A stretch of 64,000 bases of DNA from AWTP1-13 sp963820375 (GTDB taxonomy: Bacteria; Pseudomonadota; Alphaproteobacteria; Rhizobiales; Hyphomicrobiaceae): contig CAWFZX010000032.1 in the NCBI GenBank assembly GCA_963820375.1, forward strand, positions 310,001 through 374,000, written 5' to 3'. A program made the position numbers and the translations under genes. This document shows, piece by piece, positions 36,601-45,204 of this stretch. The notes beneath the pieces were generated by a model, which searched no databases, was not told where the DNA came from, and saw only the letters and a program-made list of their open reading frames with translations. Position 1 is the stretch's first letter. Each line of letters begins with the position of its first letter.

Positions 36601-37218
36601 GCCTTTCACAAGCTCCCATCTTTCCGGTGGATTGAACCGCAGGCTGCGCACTCCGATCAGGAGAGGCGCCACCATGATGATGCCGAGCGCATCAGAGGCC
36701 AACCAGTTCAGCCAAATGGCTAACGCCGGCGTGTGCGAGCCGTGGAAGTAGATGAAGCCGACGGTCGCAACCGCTCCGGAGATCGCCGCCCCAACTCCGG
36801 CTGCCGCAAAGAAGCCGAGCACGCCGCGCAGGCTTTCCAGCCTGAAGCCCTCGCCGAAGTGATATTTGATCAGTCGCGCCACCAGCAGGGCTTCCCCGGT
36901 ATTGCTGAGCGCGAAGACAATAGCCGTAGCAGGGTCTAGACTAAGCAGGCCCGCCGAGGCGCTTGCGGTAGCCACTCCAAGTGCTACCGGCAACCGCACG
37001 CGATCACCGAAGGCGATGAGTGTCCCGGAGGCGATGCCCGCGGCGGGCCAGAACACGGCTATGCCATCTGGCCCGGTCAACAGGGCCAGGCTCAGGCGTG
37101 CGGCGAGGAAGTACCCGCCCCCGACGACGATGGCGAGTGCAAGGCAGGCGAGCCACGCTGGGGGGGAACTCATTTGGGCGGGTGTTTGATTAGGGATCTG
37201 CTGCCGCAGGTTCTGCAT
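33694..37218 (-). CDS. MASE1 and five-PAS HWE-family histidine kinase (pair 3)
   Basis: 1174 residues. An N-terminal membrane domain of about eight segments (20-310), with LTGPDGIAVFWPAAGIASG, matches MASE1. Five PAS/PAC repeats follow between about 315 and 950, each ending in an 'I(D/T)x(T/S)(E/D)RK' motif. The HWE kinase core starts at ELDHRVKNLLSTISAIAAHT (His969), with HELTTNAAKYGAL in the ATPase. PAS 3 and PAS 5 are clearly duplicates of each other (both begin AERNTQL and contain RWIESRS), and PAS 4 resembles the PAS of kinase 2. Start ATG 37218 follows GAGGGAG. Convergent with response regulator 3. Confidence 0.9.
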   Translation of the reverse strand: MQNLRQQIPNQTPAQMSSPPAWLACLALAIVVGGGYFLAARLSLALLTGPDGIAVFWPAAGIASGTLIAFGDRVRLPVALGVATASASAGLLSLDPATAIVFALSNTGEALLVARLIKYHFGEGFRLESLRGVLGFFAAAGVGAAISGAVATVGFIYFHGSHTPALAIWLNWLASDALGIIMVAPLLIGVRSLRFNPPERWELVKGTLTLAGLTVVCVVAFGCPAHYWYTVLPLGLLLPVLLAAHRHPVFAAAAVLVLGFSVVSTATFGMADVGELPSLHDRVHAARATLLALSICMLVLAALFTERRQNEATLKDSTERLQLALEGAELGVWSVDAKSGHFETDARDQRIHGYRPEAPPKTLLEARPFIHPDDLPDLDAAFAASKRAGSSCKVEYRLAPAAEGTDVGHERWVAVEGTVVRGAAGQPLRWLGITRDITARKQVEDKLAKSEREIRGLLEALPAAICMTDAVGNITYYNVAAVALWGYSPALGQSKFCGSWRLYRSDGTPLPHDECPMAMALRLRKPIRGAEAIVERPDGTRVPFIPFPTPLFDAGGALIGGVNMLVDISERKQAEKILAERNTQLELAGKIGLVGTFAYDLGSGAMQVSPGYATIHGLPEATLDTSRAEWQARVHPDDLPRIEVHLERAIAEGRREHYSEYRIIRADAETRWIESRSHIYYDRDGVARRVVGANIDLTERKKTEAVLKESENRLADALAAGQVMAFEWDAQTRQSRRSDNAAQVIDESIATVPQLLIRVHSDDRDGFKSAICGLNPDNPSYTLNFRYCCPNGRQIWLEETAKAEFDATGRLLRIKGLTRNISDRKRAEDALAERNTQLSLAGKAALVGSYSYAIEADELHVSEGYAALHGLPEGTLMTTRSEWLSRAHPEDRERVAEVRKQALRKRISEYDIEYRIVRPDNALRWIESRSIIFYNKQGIAQRVVGISIDVTERKRTEERQRVLVAELDHRVKNLLSTISAIAAHTMDASSSMQQFVAALDGRIRSMALTHELLSGHRWQGIPLAQLLRRELAPYVTKSNTDIKGPDVLLSAEAGQTIAMVVHELTTNAAKYGALSRREGHVVIRWHSPLNGHASEQLTIDWKEIGGPPVDGQGKSSYGSSVITDLVPYELGGTADLVFAPEGVRCRLNVPGEWLRTGRQSGQRPAAKPAMAQAT

Positions 37219-37406
37219 CTACACCACTCCCTCAAGCCCCACACGCAACGGCGGCCGCTACCGATTGGCTTCAAATGGATACCGTCGGCGGTGACCCCTC
37301 AGCATCGGTTGGCATTGGCAACGTGGTGTGGACATCAGGGGTTTTACTGATATTGGCGGGAGAAAAACCCTGAGTGGTTGCAGCTTCGGTGTTTCGGAAA
37401 AGCGGG

Positions 37407-37452
37407 GCAGTGCCGCGTGTCGGAGGCACGAGGTCACGACCGCCGGCACTGC
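37407..37452. repeat. Inverted repeat downstream of the CoA-transferase gene
   Basis: GCAGTGCCG at 37407-37415 and CGGCACTGC at 37444-37452 are exact reverse complements, 28 bases apart. The pair sits just after the stop of the minus-strand CoA-transferase and could fold in its 3' end, but the long loop and missing T-run make a terminator call weak. Confidence 0.35.
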
Positions 37453-37469
37453 GCAGGGGTACAAGATTT

Positions 37470-38606
37470 TTAAAGGTCGGCTGCCGCAATTTCCGCTGCG
37501 GCAAGCACCTCGTGGGTGTGCTCGCCGAGCCCAGGGGCACGCGATCCCACCGTGGTCGACGCTGCCGACATGCGGAAGGGCGGATTTAGGACTTTAAATT
37601 GTCCTCCGGCGTCTTCTACCTCGCCGAAGGCACCCCGGTGCTCAAGCTGGGGGTCTGCCATGGCTTGGCGCACGGTGCGATAGGCAGCAGCGGGAACCGA
37701 GTTGTGGTCGAGTTGGCGGAGGCACTCCGCGCTGGAAAGGTTCTTGGACCAGGCCTCGAACTCGTCCATGAGGGCACCCCAATTGGCGCGCCGGTCGAGA
37801 TACTTGGCAAATCGAGGATCTGTGATCCAGTCAGCACGGCCGGCGGCTGCCGCCATGCCCTGGAAGGTGCGCTCGCTCGCCACGGCCATACTAATAAAAC
37901 CGTCGCCTGTCGCCACCGGCCCGAAGATCGGTCGAGCAGGCGGCGGCGGCACCTCGAATTGCGCGGTTTGCAGCTCCGTGAGCGTGAGAGACAGCATGCT
38001 CTCGAGCATGGAAATGTCGAGATGCTGACCCTCCCCAGTCGCTTGGCGCTGATGCAGAGCCGCGCCAATGGCGGCCAAGGCGTAAGTGCCGGCCAGCACG
38101 TCGGCGACATAGACCCCGCAATGGTCTGGGCGCGGCCGTCCTTGCTGATATGCCAAGTTGGCGAGATCGAAGCCCGAGCTTGCGTGAATCACCGGAGCGT
38201 AGGCGGGCATGTCGGCGCATGGACCGGTCTGGCCGTAACCCGAAATCGAGCAGTAAATGAGCCGACGATTGACCTTGCCGAGGACGGCATAGTCAAGACC
38301 AAGCCGCTGCATCACCCCTGGACGGAAGTTCTCGACGAGGATGTCGGCGTCGGCGGCGAGCCGACGCACCGCTGCGACGGCAGCATCGCTTTTGAGGTCG
38401 AGCACGACGCTTTTCTTGCCGGCGTTGAGCTGGCCGAAGTAGCTGCTGGCGCCGTTGCGCAGTGGCAGCCGCGTGCGCATCATATCGCCTGCCGGCGCCT
38501 CGATCTTGATCACCTCGGCACCGAGGTCCGCCATGAGGCGTGTGCAGTGCGGGCCGGCAATGGTGGTCGTGAAATCGAGCACGCGCAGGCCCGAGTATGC
38601 TTTCAT
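37470..38606 (-). CDS. Class III CoA-transferase (CaiB/BaiF family)
   Basis: 378 residues. LRVLDFTTTIAGPHCTRLMADLGAEVIKIE is split here only by its length; its start VLDFTTTIAGP is diagnostic of the family. VLDLKSDA and ILVENFRPGVM follow, and the catalytic aspartate is expected in YVADVLAGTYALAAIGAAL. These enzymes move CoA between acids (for example formyl-CoA, carnitine-CoA or succinyl-CoA donors). Two ATG codons (38609, 38606) follow GGGAGGCGAG; the second has the better spacing. It is divergent from the amidohydrolase/ligase/Liv2 cluster 1.9 kb away and may serve the same acid-activation pathway, which is inference. Confidence 0.9.
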   Translation of the reverse strand: MKAYSGLRVLDFTTTIAGPHCTRLMADLGAEVIKIEAPAGDMMRTRLPLRNGASSYFGQLNAGKKSVVLDLKSDAAVAAVRRLAADADILVENFRPGVMQRLGLDYAVLGKVNRRLIYCSISGYGQTGPCADMPAYAPVIHASSGFDLANLAYQQGRPRPDHCGVYVADVLAGTYALAAIGAALHQRQATGEGQHLDISMLESMLSLTLTELQTAQFEVPPPPARPIFGPVATGDGFISMAVASERTFQGMAAAAGRADWITDPRFAKYLDRRANWGALMDEFEAWSKNLSSAECLRQLDHNSVPAAAYRTVRQAMADPQLEHRGAFGEVEDAGGQFKVLNPPFRMSAASTTVGSRAPGLGEHTHEVLAAAEIAAADL

Positions 38607-39556
38607 CATCTCGCCTCCCTCCCCACCTGCCTCCGGGCCGAAGGTTCGTTGGTTTGCAGCCTCCGTGCAAGCGACGAGTGGGAAGTGGCCGGCGCCGTGC
38701 AAATTGAAGCATGGCCGCCCATCCGCTCGGCTAGGCCTGTTGCAGCGCCGAATTTGTTCGGCTTGCCCGCAATACAAGCGCCCATAATCCCCTCTGGAGG
38801 CAATGAAGCGGTGCCCCTCTTCTCGCCCTGGATTCGCCCATCCCACCGCCGGTCGGCGCGCCCGTCGCAGGCGCCAGGCTGAGGCAGGTGTGCGTTGGAC
38901 GCGGCGGCGAGGCGGTTGGCGGTGCGGCGGCGAACGCAGCCCACCAAGACGCCTCCGGGGCCGGCTCCCTGCTGTGCCAAACCTCTCGCCAGCGCCAGTC
39001 TTTCGAACTGCGGGGCTGCCCCGGGTCGCACGCTGGGTGCTCGCCAGACCGCTTCTCCTCCCCAGCCCTACAGCTTAACCCGTATAGACGGCAGCAGCCG
39101 ACCCGGCCAGGTTGACCGCCACTTGTTGCGTTTCGTGCGCGGCTAGGCCCACGAAGCGACAAGAGGGCAGCCCTCAGGTTGGCGTGACCTTGTTCCGGCC
39201 TGGGGGTTGTCCGTCATGACGCTTCGACACGGGTTGGTTGGCGACGCGCTTTTTTTGGCGCGACGGCGTCGGTTCCTCGGGCGACCATTGGATGGCAAAT
39301 GGTGAGGATGGCGCGGCCTCGTCATCACGCCAACCCACCATGCTGGTCACCATGCCGGCCACCATGACCATGAGGAGGGTGCCAGGCGAACAGGCTCCAT
39401 CTGCCTGCTCGGTTCACTGACTTGGGCGTAAGCGCTCGCCAGCCACATCGGGTCTCCCCCATTTTGGGGATGCCCTTAAAGGATCAAGTAGCGCATTGGA
39501 AGCACGCGTCCGTCAGCCAACGCATGGCATCGTGACGGCGAGAGGACTCTAAAGCT
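38607..39556. other. Gene-free region upstream of the CoA-transferase
   Basis: About 950 bases. Frames on both strands are arginine/alanine/proline-rich in the way high-GC non-coding DNA gives. I see no transposase, tRNA or convincing small gene. It may hold remnants of a former gene too degraded to name. Confidence 0.35.
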
Positions 39557-39775
39557 ATGAGGTTGTCGTTTAAACTTCATGACGCAACACCGCCATTCGT
39601 GGAACTATGCCTAGAGACCTGGCGGCAAGATGTTCACGGCGGCGCACCGATAATTTCGCCGCGCCTCTCCACGGCAAACGAAATCAGGCAAAGCTGCGCA
39701 AACTTCCGCGCACAGCTCGACAGGGTCGAGCGCGAAGCGATAGCGGCCCTGCATGCCACGAAGAAAGCAACATGA
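39557..39775 (+). CDS. Small hypothetical protein, 72 residues
   Basis: Not recognised. The protein reads as a compact helical sequence, with FVELCLETWRQDVHGGAP and FRAQLDRVEREAIAALHA. An imperfect ribosome site GAGAGGA lies about 11 bases before ATG 39557. The composition, low in arginine and proline compared with random frames nearby, supports a real gene. No neighbours within 600 bases give context. Confidence 0.5.
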   Translation: MRLSFKLHDATPPFVELCLETWRQDVHGGAPIISPRLSTANEIRQSCANFRAQLDRVEREAIAALHATKKAT

Positions 39776-40461
39776 GCGCCAACCCAGGAAGCATCAGGTT
39801 CGCCTGAGGACAATGCTGTGAGCGCGCCGCGCGCCGGTCAGATCGCCAAGATCGCTCGATGATCGCCGGCGGCCTGGAGCAGCACGTCGCCTTGGGGCGC
39901 GCATCGGCGCAACGAGGCAAGCCCGGGCTGTCCTGATGCGTTCCTGCAGCTGGCTCAAGTTGCAGCACCCTTGAAAAAACCTGCGTCCAGACCTTGCATT
40001 GGTACGGCCCGGGGGAAAGTGCAGCGAGCAGGGTTGATTGAGGACCTGCGGCCGATCGGGCCGCAGGTGGCCCAAGACACTGGCTCCCCCGACCGCGATT
40101 GAGAAGACAGCGGGCGACCCCCGCGTGCTCAGCCTGCCTCGTCACCGCTGGGCATCGCGCATATCGATTGCGGAGACGCTGCCAAGAAACGAGGGCGTCT
40201 GGGTCTAGATGGCTCAGACCACCGCCGTTGCAGACCTCCTTCACGCCCAGCTGCGCGGCCGCTCCTTGCGTCACCGCCCGCTGCGGAGCAGCGCTGTGCC
40301 CGGCGTGCATGGGCCGGCAGGGAACGTCGAGGAATGGAATGCGTTCGTCGGCAGGTTAGAAATGCGCAGAAGTGGTATATTTATCGAACGGTGTCGATCG
40401 CGAGCGAGGCCGACAAAGGCGTCGTCGGCATGCCGGAGTGGCAGTGGGGCGAGTGAGGGCT
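39776..40461. other. Gene-free region upstream of the amidohydrolase operon
   Basis: 686 bases. It should contain the promoter of the nine-gene cluster starting at 40462. A 208-codon minus-strand frame covers part of it but lacks a ribosome site and protein-like pattern. No clear operator palindrome was seen. Confidence 0.35.
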
Positions 40462-41334
40462 ATGAGGATCATTGATGTCCATTCGCACTGGGGAACGCGT
40501 CGCGGCTATCCGCTGCAGACCGAGCGGGAGCTTGCACAACAGCGCTCGACCTGGAACTCGGCTCCGCTCTACCATACCGAGGCCGAGATGGCGGCCTACT
40601 TCCGTGACAGCAGCGTCAGGGCCATCCTCGATCTCGGTTACGCCAAATATCGACCGCTCGAGGAGATGCGCGCGCTCCACGACTACGCATTCGAGACGGA
40701 GGCCGCTTACGGCGATGTCATCTTAGGGCACTGGATCCACATCGATCCGCAGCGCGCCGGCGCCGATGGTGTCAAAGAGCTGCGGCGGTGCATCGACAAG
40801 CGGATCGGTTTCCTGGGCTACGCCGTATCGGCGTCGCTGTCGCCGCCGGCGAGCGAGCCCATCTATCAGCCCTACTACGATCTGTGCGTCGAGGCCGGCA
40901 TTCCCGTGCTGATCTTCGTCGGCACCACCGGCCTCGGCGCTGGGTTGCCGGGTGGCGATGGCGTCATTCTCGAGTACTGCCACCCGCGTCACCTCGACCT
41001 CGTTGCGGCAGGCAACCCAAAGCTCAAAATCGTCGCCGCGCGCCCGGGCTGGCCGTGGCAAGCCGAAGTGATCGCCGTGCTCATGCACAAGCGCAACATC
41101 TGGTACGAGCTGCACGGTTGGTCGCCCAAGTACCACACCGCCGACCTCAAGCATGAAATTCCCCGGCGGCTCAAGGACCGCATCCTGTTCGGCGGCGATT
41201 ATCCGCTCTTTTTCTACGAGCGGCTCGTCAAGGACTGGCGCGCCGAGGGCTATCCGCCCGAGGTTCTCGAGAAGGTGTTTTACAAGAACGCCGAGCGCTG
41301 GCTGGCCGAGATCGGGCTCGAAGGGCGGATTTGA
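40462..41334 (+). CDS. Amidohydrolase 2 family protein (ACMSD-like TIM barrel)
   Basis: 290 residues. The N-terminal metal motif DVHSHWG (His-x-His) and the C-terminal FGGDYPLFFYERLVKDW with the conserved Asp mark the amidohydrolase-2 family, which includes decarboxylases and ring-cleaving hydrolases of aromatic and cyclic acids. In the IVAARPGWPWQAE segment, Arg replaces the His usual in this family's HxGxPW loop, so the metal site may be mononuclear or altered. ATG 40462 follows GTGAGGG. First gene of a cluster in which the SDR starts one base after this gene's stop. The substrate is unknown; a carboxylated or lactone compound taken up by Liv2 is a reasonable inference. Confidence 0.88.
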   Translation: MRIIDVHSHWGTRRGYPLQTERELAQQRSTWNSAPLYHTEAEMAAYFRDSSVRAILDLGYAKYRPLEEMRALHDYAFETEAAYGDVILGHWIHIDPQRAGADGVKELRRCIDKRIGFLGYAVSASLSPPASEPIYQPYYDLCVEAGIPVLIFVGTTGLGAGLPGGDGVILEYCHPRHLDLVAAGNPKLKIVAARPGWPWQAEVIAVLMHKRNIWYELHGWSPKYHTADLKHEIPRRLKDRILFGGDYPLFFYERLVKDWRAEGYPPEVLEKVFYKNAERWLAEIGLEGRI

Positions 41335-41335
41335 T

Positions 41336-42115
41336 ATGGACTTCGGGCTTCGCGGCAAGGTCGGCATCGTCGGCGGCGCCAGCATGGGCATCGGCTACGG
41401 CATTGCGCGCGAGCTTGCCGCCGAAGGGGCAAGCCTTGCTCTCACAGCGCGTCGCCATCCGGCATTGTCGGAGGCGGCGGCCAGAATCCGCGCTGAGACC
41501 GGAGCCACGGTGCTCACCATTCCTGCGGATTGCCGACGCGCCGAGGACTGTGCGCGTGTAGTCGAGACGACGGTGAACCAGCTCGGCGGTGTTGACATTC
41601 TGATCAACAATGACGGCGCGCCGCCCCTGGGAGAGCTTGCAAGCTTCGACGATACCTCCTGGGCCAAAGCGGTCGAGCAGAACTTGATGTACGTGGTGCG
41701 TATGACCCGCGCCGTCGTTCCGCACATGAAGGCTCGCGGCGGTGGCGGCATCCTCAGCATCACCGCAATCTCCGCCATCCAGCCGATCCCGGGCTTCGGC
41801 CTCTCCGTCGCCACCTGGGGTGGCGTCATCGGCTTCGCCAAGACCCTCTCCCTGGAGGTCGCGCGCGACAACATCAACGTCAACACGATTTGCCCCGGCT
41901 ACATCGAGACACAGCGCCTCGAGAAGGTGTTCGCTGCCGGCGGACAGGACGCCTCGATCATGCGCGGAAAGCTCGAGGCCGAGGTGCCGATGGGCCGCAT
42001 CGGCAGGGTCGAGGACATCGCCGGCCTCGCCGCGCTTCTGGTCTCGCCACGCGGGCGTTACATCACGGGCACGGCCATCCAGGTTGATGGCGGCCTGCTT
42101 CGCGGCGTGCGCTGA
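41336..42115 (+). CDS. SDR-family protein lacking the catalytic Tyr and Lys
   Basis: 259 residues. The Rossmann cofactor motif GGASMGIG (13-20), the NNDG motif at 91-94 and the C-terminal GTAIQVDGGLLRG are intact, so a short-chain dehydrogenase/reductase fold is sure. The catalytic stretch, normally Tyr-x-x-x-Lys, reads SVATW (157-161), and there is no tyrosine at all between residues 120 and 188. It therefore either uses another mechanism or binds nucleotide without redox chemistry. Coupled to the amidohydrolase upstream (one base gap) and the ligase downstream (13 bases), so it belongs to the same pathway. The closest annotation by pattern is FabG-like oxidoreductase. Confidence 0.88.
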   Translation: MDFGLRGKVGIVGGASMGIGYGIARELAAEGASLALTARRHPALSEAAARIRAETGATVLTIPADCRRAEDCARVVETTVNQLGGVDILINNDGAPPLGELASFDDTSWAKAVEQNLMYVVRMTRAVVPHMKARGGGGILSITAISAIQPIPGFGLSVATWGGVIGFAKTLSLEVARDNINVNTICPGYIETQRLEKVFAAGGQDASIMRGKLEAEVPMGRIGRVEDIAGLAALLVSPRGRYITGTAIQVDGGLLRGVR

Positions 42116-42128
42116 GGAGGGCACCACC

Positions 42129-43766
42129 ATGGGCTTCAGCACCATCGTAAAACCGCACCTTGCCGAGCGCTGGCGCAAGCAAGGTCATTGGGGCAATGAG
42201 ACGTTCTTCGACAGCCTTGCACGTCGCGCGGAGCTGCATCCTAGCCGTGAGGTGTTCGTCGATGGCTACGAGCGGATAACCTACGGTGAGCTCAAGGACA
42301 AGGTCGAACGCTGCGCCGCCTTCTTGCGTCGCATCGGCATCAAGCGCGGGGACGTCGTCACCATCCAGCTGCCGAACCGCATCGCCTTTCCCATCGTCTT
42401 CTTCTCACTTGAGTTGATTGGCGCCATCGCCAACAAGGTGAACCCAGACTTCCGTGTGCGCGAGCTCGACTACATCCTGCGCTTCTCTGGCAGCCGTGCG
42501 TTCGTTTGTCCCACCTCCTTCAAAGATTTCGACTACCTGGAGATGGCGCGTGGGCTCAGAGACACGCTTCCAGAGCTCGAGCATGTGGTGGTGGCGGGGT
42601 CGGTTGTGGAGGGCGAATGGAACCTGGAGCGGGGTATTGCCGAGAGCACGCCGCTGGCGCCATCCGAGCGCGTGCGCATGGGGGCCGATGAGGTCTATCG
42701 CCTGGCTTTCACATCCGGCACGACGGGCAACCCGAAGTGCGTGCTGCACTCGTTCAACACAACCCTGCCGGCCGTACAGCAAATCAACAGCGATATGGCC
42801 GTGACGGAAAAGGAGGTGCAACTCGTCTACCTGCCGGTTTGCCTCAACTGGGGCTATCTATGCCTGCTGCAGGCCATTGTTTCCGGCAGTCGGGCGGTGC
42901 TGCTTGAGCGTTTCTCCCCCCAGGAGGCGTTGGCGCTGATCCAGCGCGAAGGCGCCACCTACATCGCCACCGCGCCGGCTTCGATCGTGGCCATGCTCAA
43001 CGCACCGGGCCTTGCCAACTATGACGTCTCCTCGCTGCGAGTTGTCATCACCGGTGGAGCCTCCGCCGCAATCGAGACGATCCGCGATTACCAGGCGAGG
43101 ATGCCGGGTCACCTGATCGAGCTCTACGGCATGCTAGAGACGGGCTTCCACACTTACACGCGCTTCAGCGACGATCCGGCCAAAGTCAACGGCACCATAG
43201 GGCGTGTCGTCTCGAGCATGGAGCTTAAGGTGCTGAATGAGTTGGGCCAGGAAGTGGCGAGGAGCGAGGTCGGCGAGATCGCGGCTTTGGGTCCCAGTGT
43301 CCACCTCGGCTACCACGCCAATGCGGTCGCCAATGCCGAGGCCTTCACGGCGGACGGCTGGTTTCGCACGGGCGACCTCGGGCGTATCGTCGATGCGGCG
43401 GGCAACGTCGAGATCGTCGGGCGACGCAAAGAGATAATCAACCGCGGTGGCAAAAAGTTTTTCCCCCGCGAAGTGGAGGAGATCCTCTATAGCCATCCCA
43501 AGGTGATGCATGCGGCTATGGTCGGCATCGCCGATCAGCGGCTCGGCGAACGCAATTGCCTGTGCGTCATTCCCAGGCCCGGACAGTCCGTGACGCTGGC
43601 CGAGATGATCGGGCATCTCAAGGGCCAGGTGGCGGACTACAAGCTGCCCGAGGAGTTCCGTATCGTCGAGGAGCTGCCGTTCACTGCGACCGGCAAGCTC
43701 CGACGGCACGTGCTTGCCGAGTGGGTCGCAAAAACGAAGGTTGGTGACGGAACGGCGCGGTCATAG
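42129..43766 (+). CDS. AMP-dependent acyl-CoA synthetase/ligase
   Basis: 545 residues. Adenylation motifs are complete: A3 LAFTSGTTGNPKC, A5 ELYGMLETG, A7/A8 GWFRTGDLG and GRRKEIINRGGKKFFPREVEE, and A10 FTATGKLRR with the catalytic lysine. It activates a carboxylic acid to the acyl-adenylate and then to the CoA thioester. By pattern it belongs to the cyclohexanecarboxylate/2,3-dihydroxybenzoate-AMP-ligase-like group, but the acid is not known. The start at 42129 follows GAGGAGGG, which overlaps the SDR stop. It precedes Liv2 by 139 bases and is the enzyme that would trap the imported acid. Confidence 0.94.
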   Translation: MGFSTIVKPHLAERWRKQGHWGNETFFDSLARRAELHPSREVFVDGYERITYGELKDKVERCAAFLRRIGIKRGDVVTIQLPNRIAFPIVFFSLELIGAIANKVNPDFRVRELDYILRFSGSRAFVCPTSFKDFDYLEMARGLRDTLPELEHVVVAGSVVEGEWNLERGIAESTPLAPSERVRMGADEVYRLAFTSGTTGNPKCVLHSFNTTLPAVQQINSDMAVTEKEVQLVYLPVCLNWGYLCLLQAIVSGSRAVLLERFSPQEALALIQREGATYIATAPASIVAMLNAPGLANYDVSSLRVVITGGASAAIETIRDYQARMPGHLIELYGMLETGFHTYTRFSDDPAKVNGTIGRVVSSMELKVLNELGQEVARSEVGEIAALGPSVHLGYHANAVANAEAFTADGWFRTGDLGRIVDAAGNVEIVGRRKEIINRGGKKFFPREVEEILYSHPKVMHAAMVGIADQRLGERNCLCVIPRPGQSVTLAEMIGHLKGQVADYKLPEEFRIVEELPFTATGKLRRHVLAEWVAKTKVGDGTARS

Positions 43767-43905
43767 GCCAGGCAAGGGGTCTTTTTTTGGCGCGCCAGCC
43801 GGCGCTGATCGGCAACCAAGATCAGTTGCGTGATATCCAGGGCACCGGTAGTTTGCTCCTTACAGCCGCACGCCAAAACGCGGCGAGTTCAGGGAGTGAA
43901 CCGCA

Positions 43906-45123
43906 ATGCCCTCCAAGCCCCGCCAGACGCGTCGCGCTTTTCTCGCCGGCACCGCTGCAGCCGTTGCTTCGCCCTACGTTTACACCAGTGTCCAGGCGCA
44001 AGCTGGCGGCGCCATCAAGATTGGCATGCCGCTTGCCTTGACGGGCCCGCTGGGATCGGTCGGCCAGCAACAGAAGCGTGGTGCCGAGCTCTATGCCAAG
44101 CTGCAAAATGCCAAGGGCGGCATCCTCGGGCGCAAGATCGAGCTGCTAATCGAGGACACGGCCGGCAACCCGGCCACGTGCGTGCGCAAGGCCCAGGAGA
44201 TGGTGGAGCGTTACGATTGCCGTCTCTTCACCGGCATCACGCTGTCGTCCGAGGCCTTGGCGGTCGTACCCAAGCTTGCCGAATGGAACTCGATCTTCAT
44301 CTCATCCGACAATGGTGATGGACGCCTGACCGCCGAAAGCTTCGTGCCGAACTTCTTCCGCGCCAATACCTCGGGTCCGATGGGTGCACGTGCCGTTTCG
44401 CTCTACATCAAGGATGCCAACCTCAAGAGCTTCTACGCCCTGGGCATGGACTACGCCTGGGGGCACAACAGTGTCCAGGTGTTCGAGAACGAGATGAAGC
44501 GCCTCAACATAAACTTCCTCGGTAAGGTTTTTTCTCCTACCGGGACCAAGGACTACTCCACCTACATCGCCAAGATCCGCCAGTCGGGTGCCGACGGCGT
44601 CTATCTCGTACTGGCCGGTGACGACAACAACGCGTTCCTAGCGCAGGCGGCGCAATACCAACTGTCTGCCAAGATGGCGCTGCTGACAGAGCAAATCGAG
44701 CTGGTCGCCCTTCGCGCCGTTGGTGACGCCTCACTCGGCCTTATCGGTTCCGCCCGTTATGCCTTCACGATCGATACTCCCGCCAACAAGGAGTTTGTCG
44801 AGATTTGGAAGGCGGAGCACAAAACGATCCCCGATACATTCGAGGGCGAGCAGTGGCAGTGCATGAAGGTGTTTGAGGCTGGCATCAGCAAGGCCGGCGG
44901 TATCGAAGCCGACAAGCTGCGACCCGCCTTGGAGGACCTCACCATCGAGAGCGTCAAGGGTAAGGTGCTGATGCGCAAATGCGATCATCAAGGCGTCCAG
45001 CAGGGCTTCATGGTGAAGGTTGTCAAAAAAGACGGCTTCGACCACCCTATCCCCGAGGTGCTTGCCGTTCTGCCGGCCGACCGCACCACTCCGCCCTGCA
45101 ACAAGATGACCTACGACGACTGA
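43906..45123 (+). CDS. livK: Liv2 periplasmic substrate-binding protein (LivK family, Tat-type signal)
   Basis: 405 residues. The signal peptide has a twin-arginine pattern, QTRRAFLAGTAAAVASP, so export through Tat is likely. IKIGMPLALTGPLGSVG starts the mature type I binding fold, and FRANTSGPMGARAVS lies in the middle. ATG 43906 follows GGGAG at eight bases. It follows the CoA ligase by 139 bases and precedes livH by 81, so the whole run from the amidohydrolase is probably one transcription unit. Substrate unknown; the enzyme neighbours suggest a carboxylic acid. Confidence 0.92.
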   Translation: MPSKPRQTRRAFLAGTAAAVASPYVYTSVQAQAGGAIKIGMPLALTGPLGSVGQQQKRGAELYAKLQNAKGGILGRKIELLIEDTAGNPATCVRKAQEMVERYDCRLFTGITLSSEALAVVPKLAEWNSIFISSDNGDGRLTAESFVPNFFRANTSGPMGARAVSLYIKDANLKSFYALGMDYAWGHNSVQVFENEMKRLNINFLGKVFSPTGTKDYSTYIAKIRQSGADGVYLVLAGDDNNAFLAQAAQYQLSAKMALLTEQIELVALRAVGDASLGLIGSARYAFTIDTPANKEFVEIWKAEHKTIPDTFEGEQWQCMKVFEAGISKAGGIEADKLRPALEDLTIESVKGKVLMRKCDHQGVQQGFMVKVVKKDGFDHPIPEVLAVLPADRTTPPCNKMTYDD

Positions 45124-45204
45124 TCTCGGCCTCGACACGCGCCGCCTGCCAGCTGAACCAGCAAAGGCAGTGCCAACTGCCGCGACCGGATCGCCCGAGA
45201 GCAC

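Noticed and set aside
38731..39162. 143-codon minus-strand frame before the CoA-transferase
   Set aside because: Composition is that of random high-GC frames, there is no ribosome site, and a competing frame covers the same bases.
39684..40310. 208-codon minus-strand frame
   Set aside because: No ribosome site, no domain and low-complexity Ala/Arg/Pro/Ser content; overlaps the better-supported small gene at 39557.
39247..43795. Shared CTTTTTTTGGCGCG near 39250 and 43782, considered as an insertion footprint
   Set aside because: Short and low in complexity, with no flanking similarity or target duplication.
43767..43905. T-run after the CoA ligase as an intrinsic terminator separating it from Liv2
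   Set aside because: No stem of useful length precedes the seven T residues, so read-through into livK remains the simpler view.
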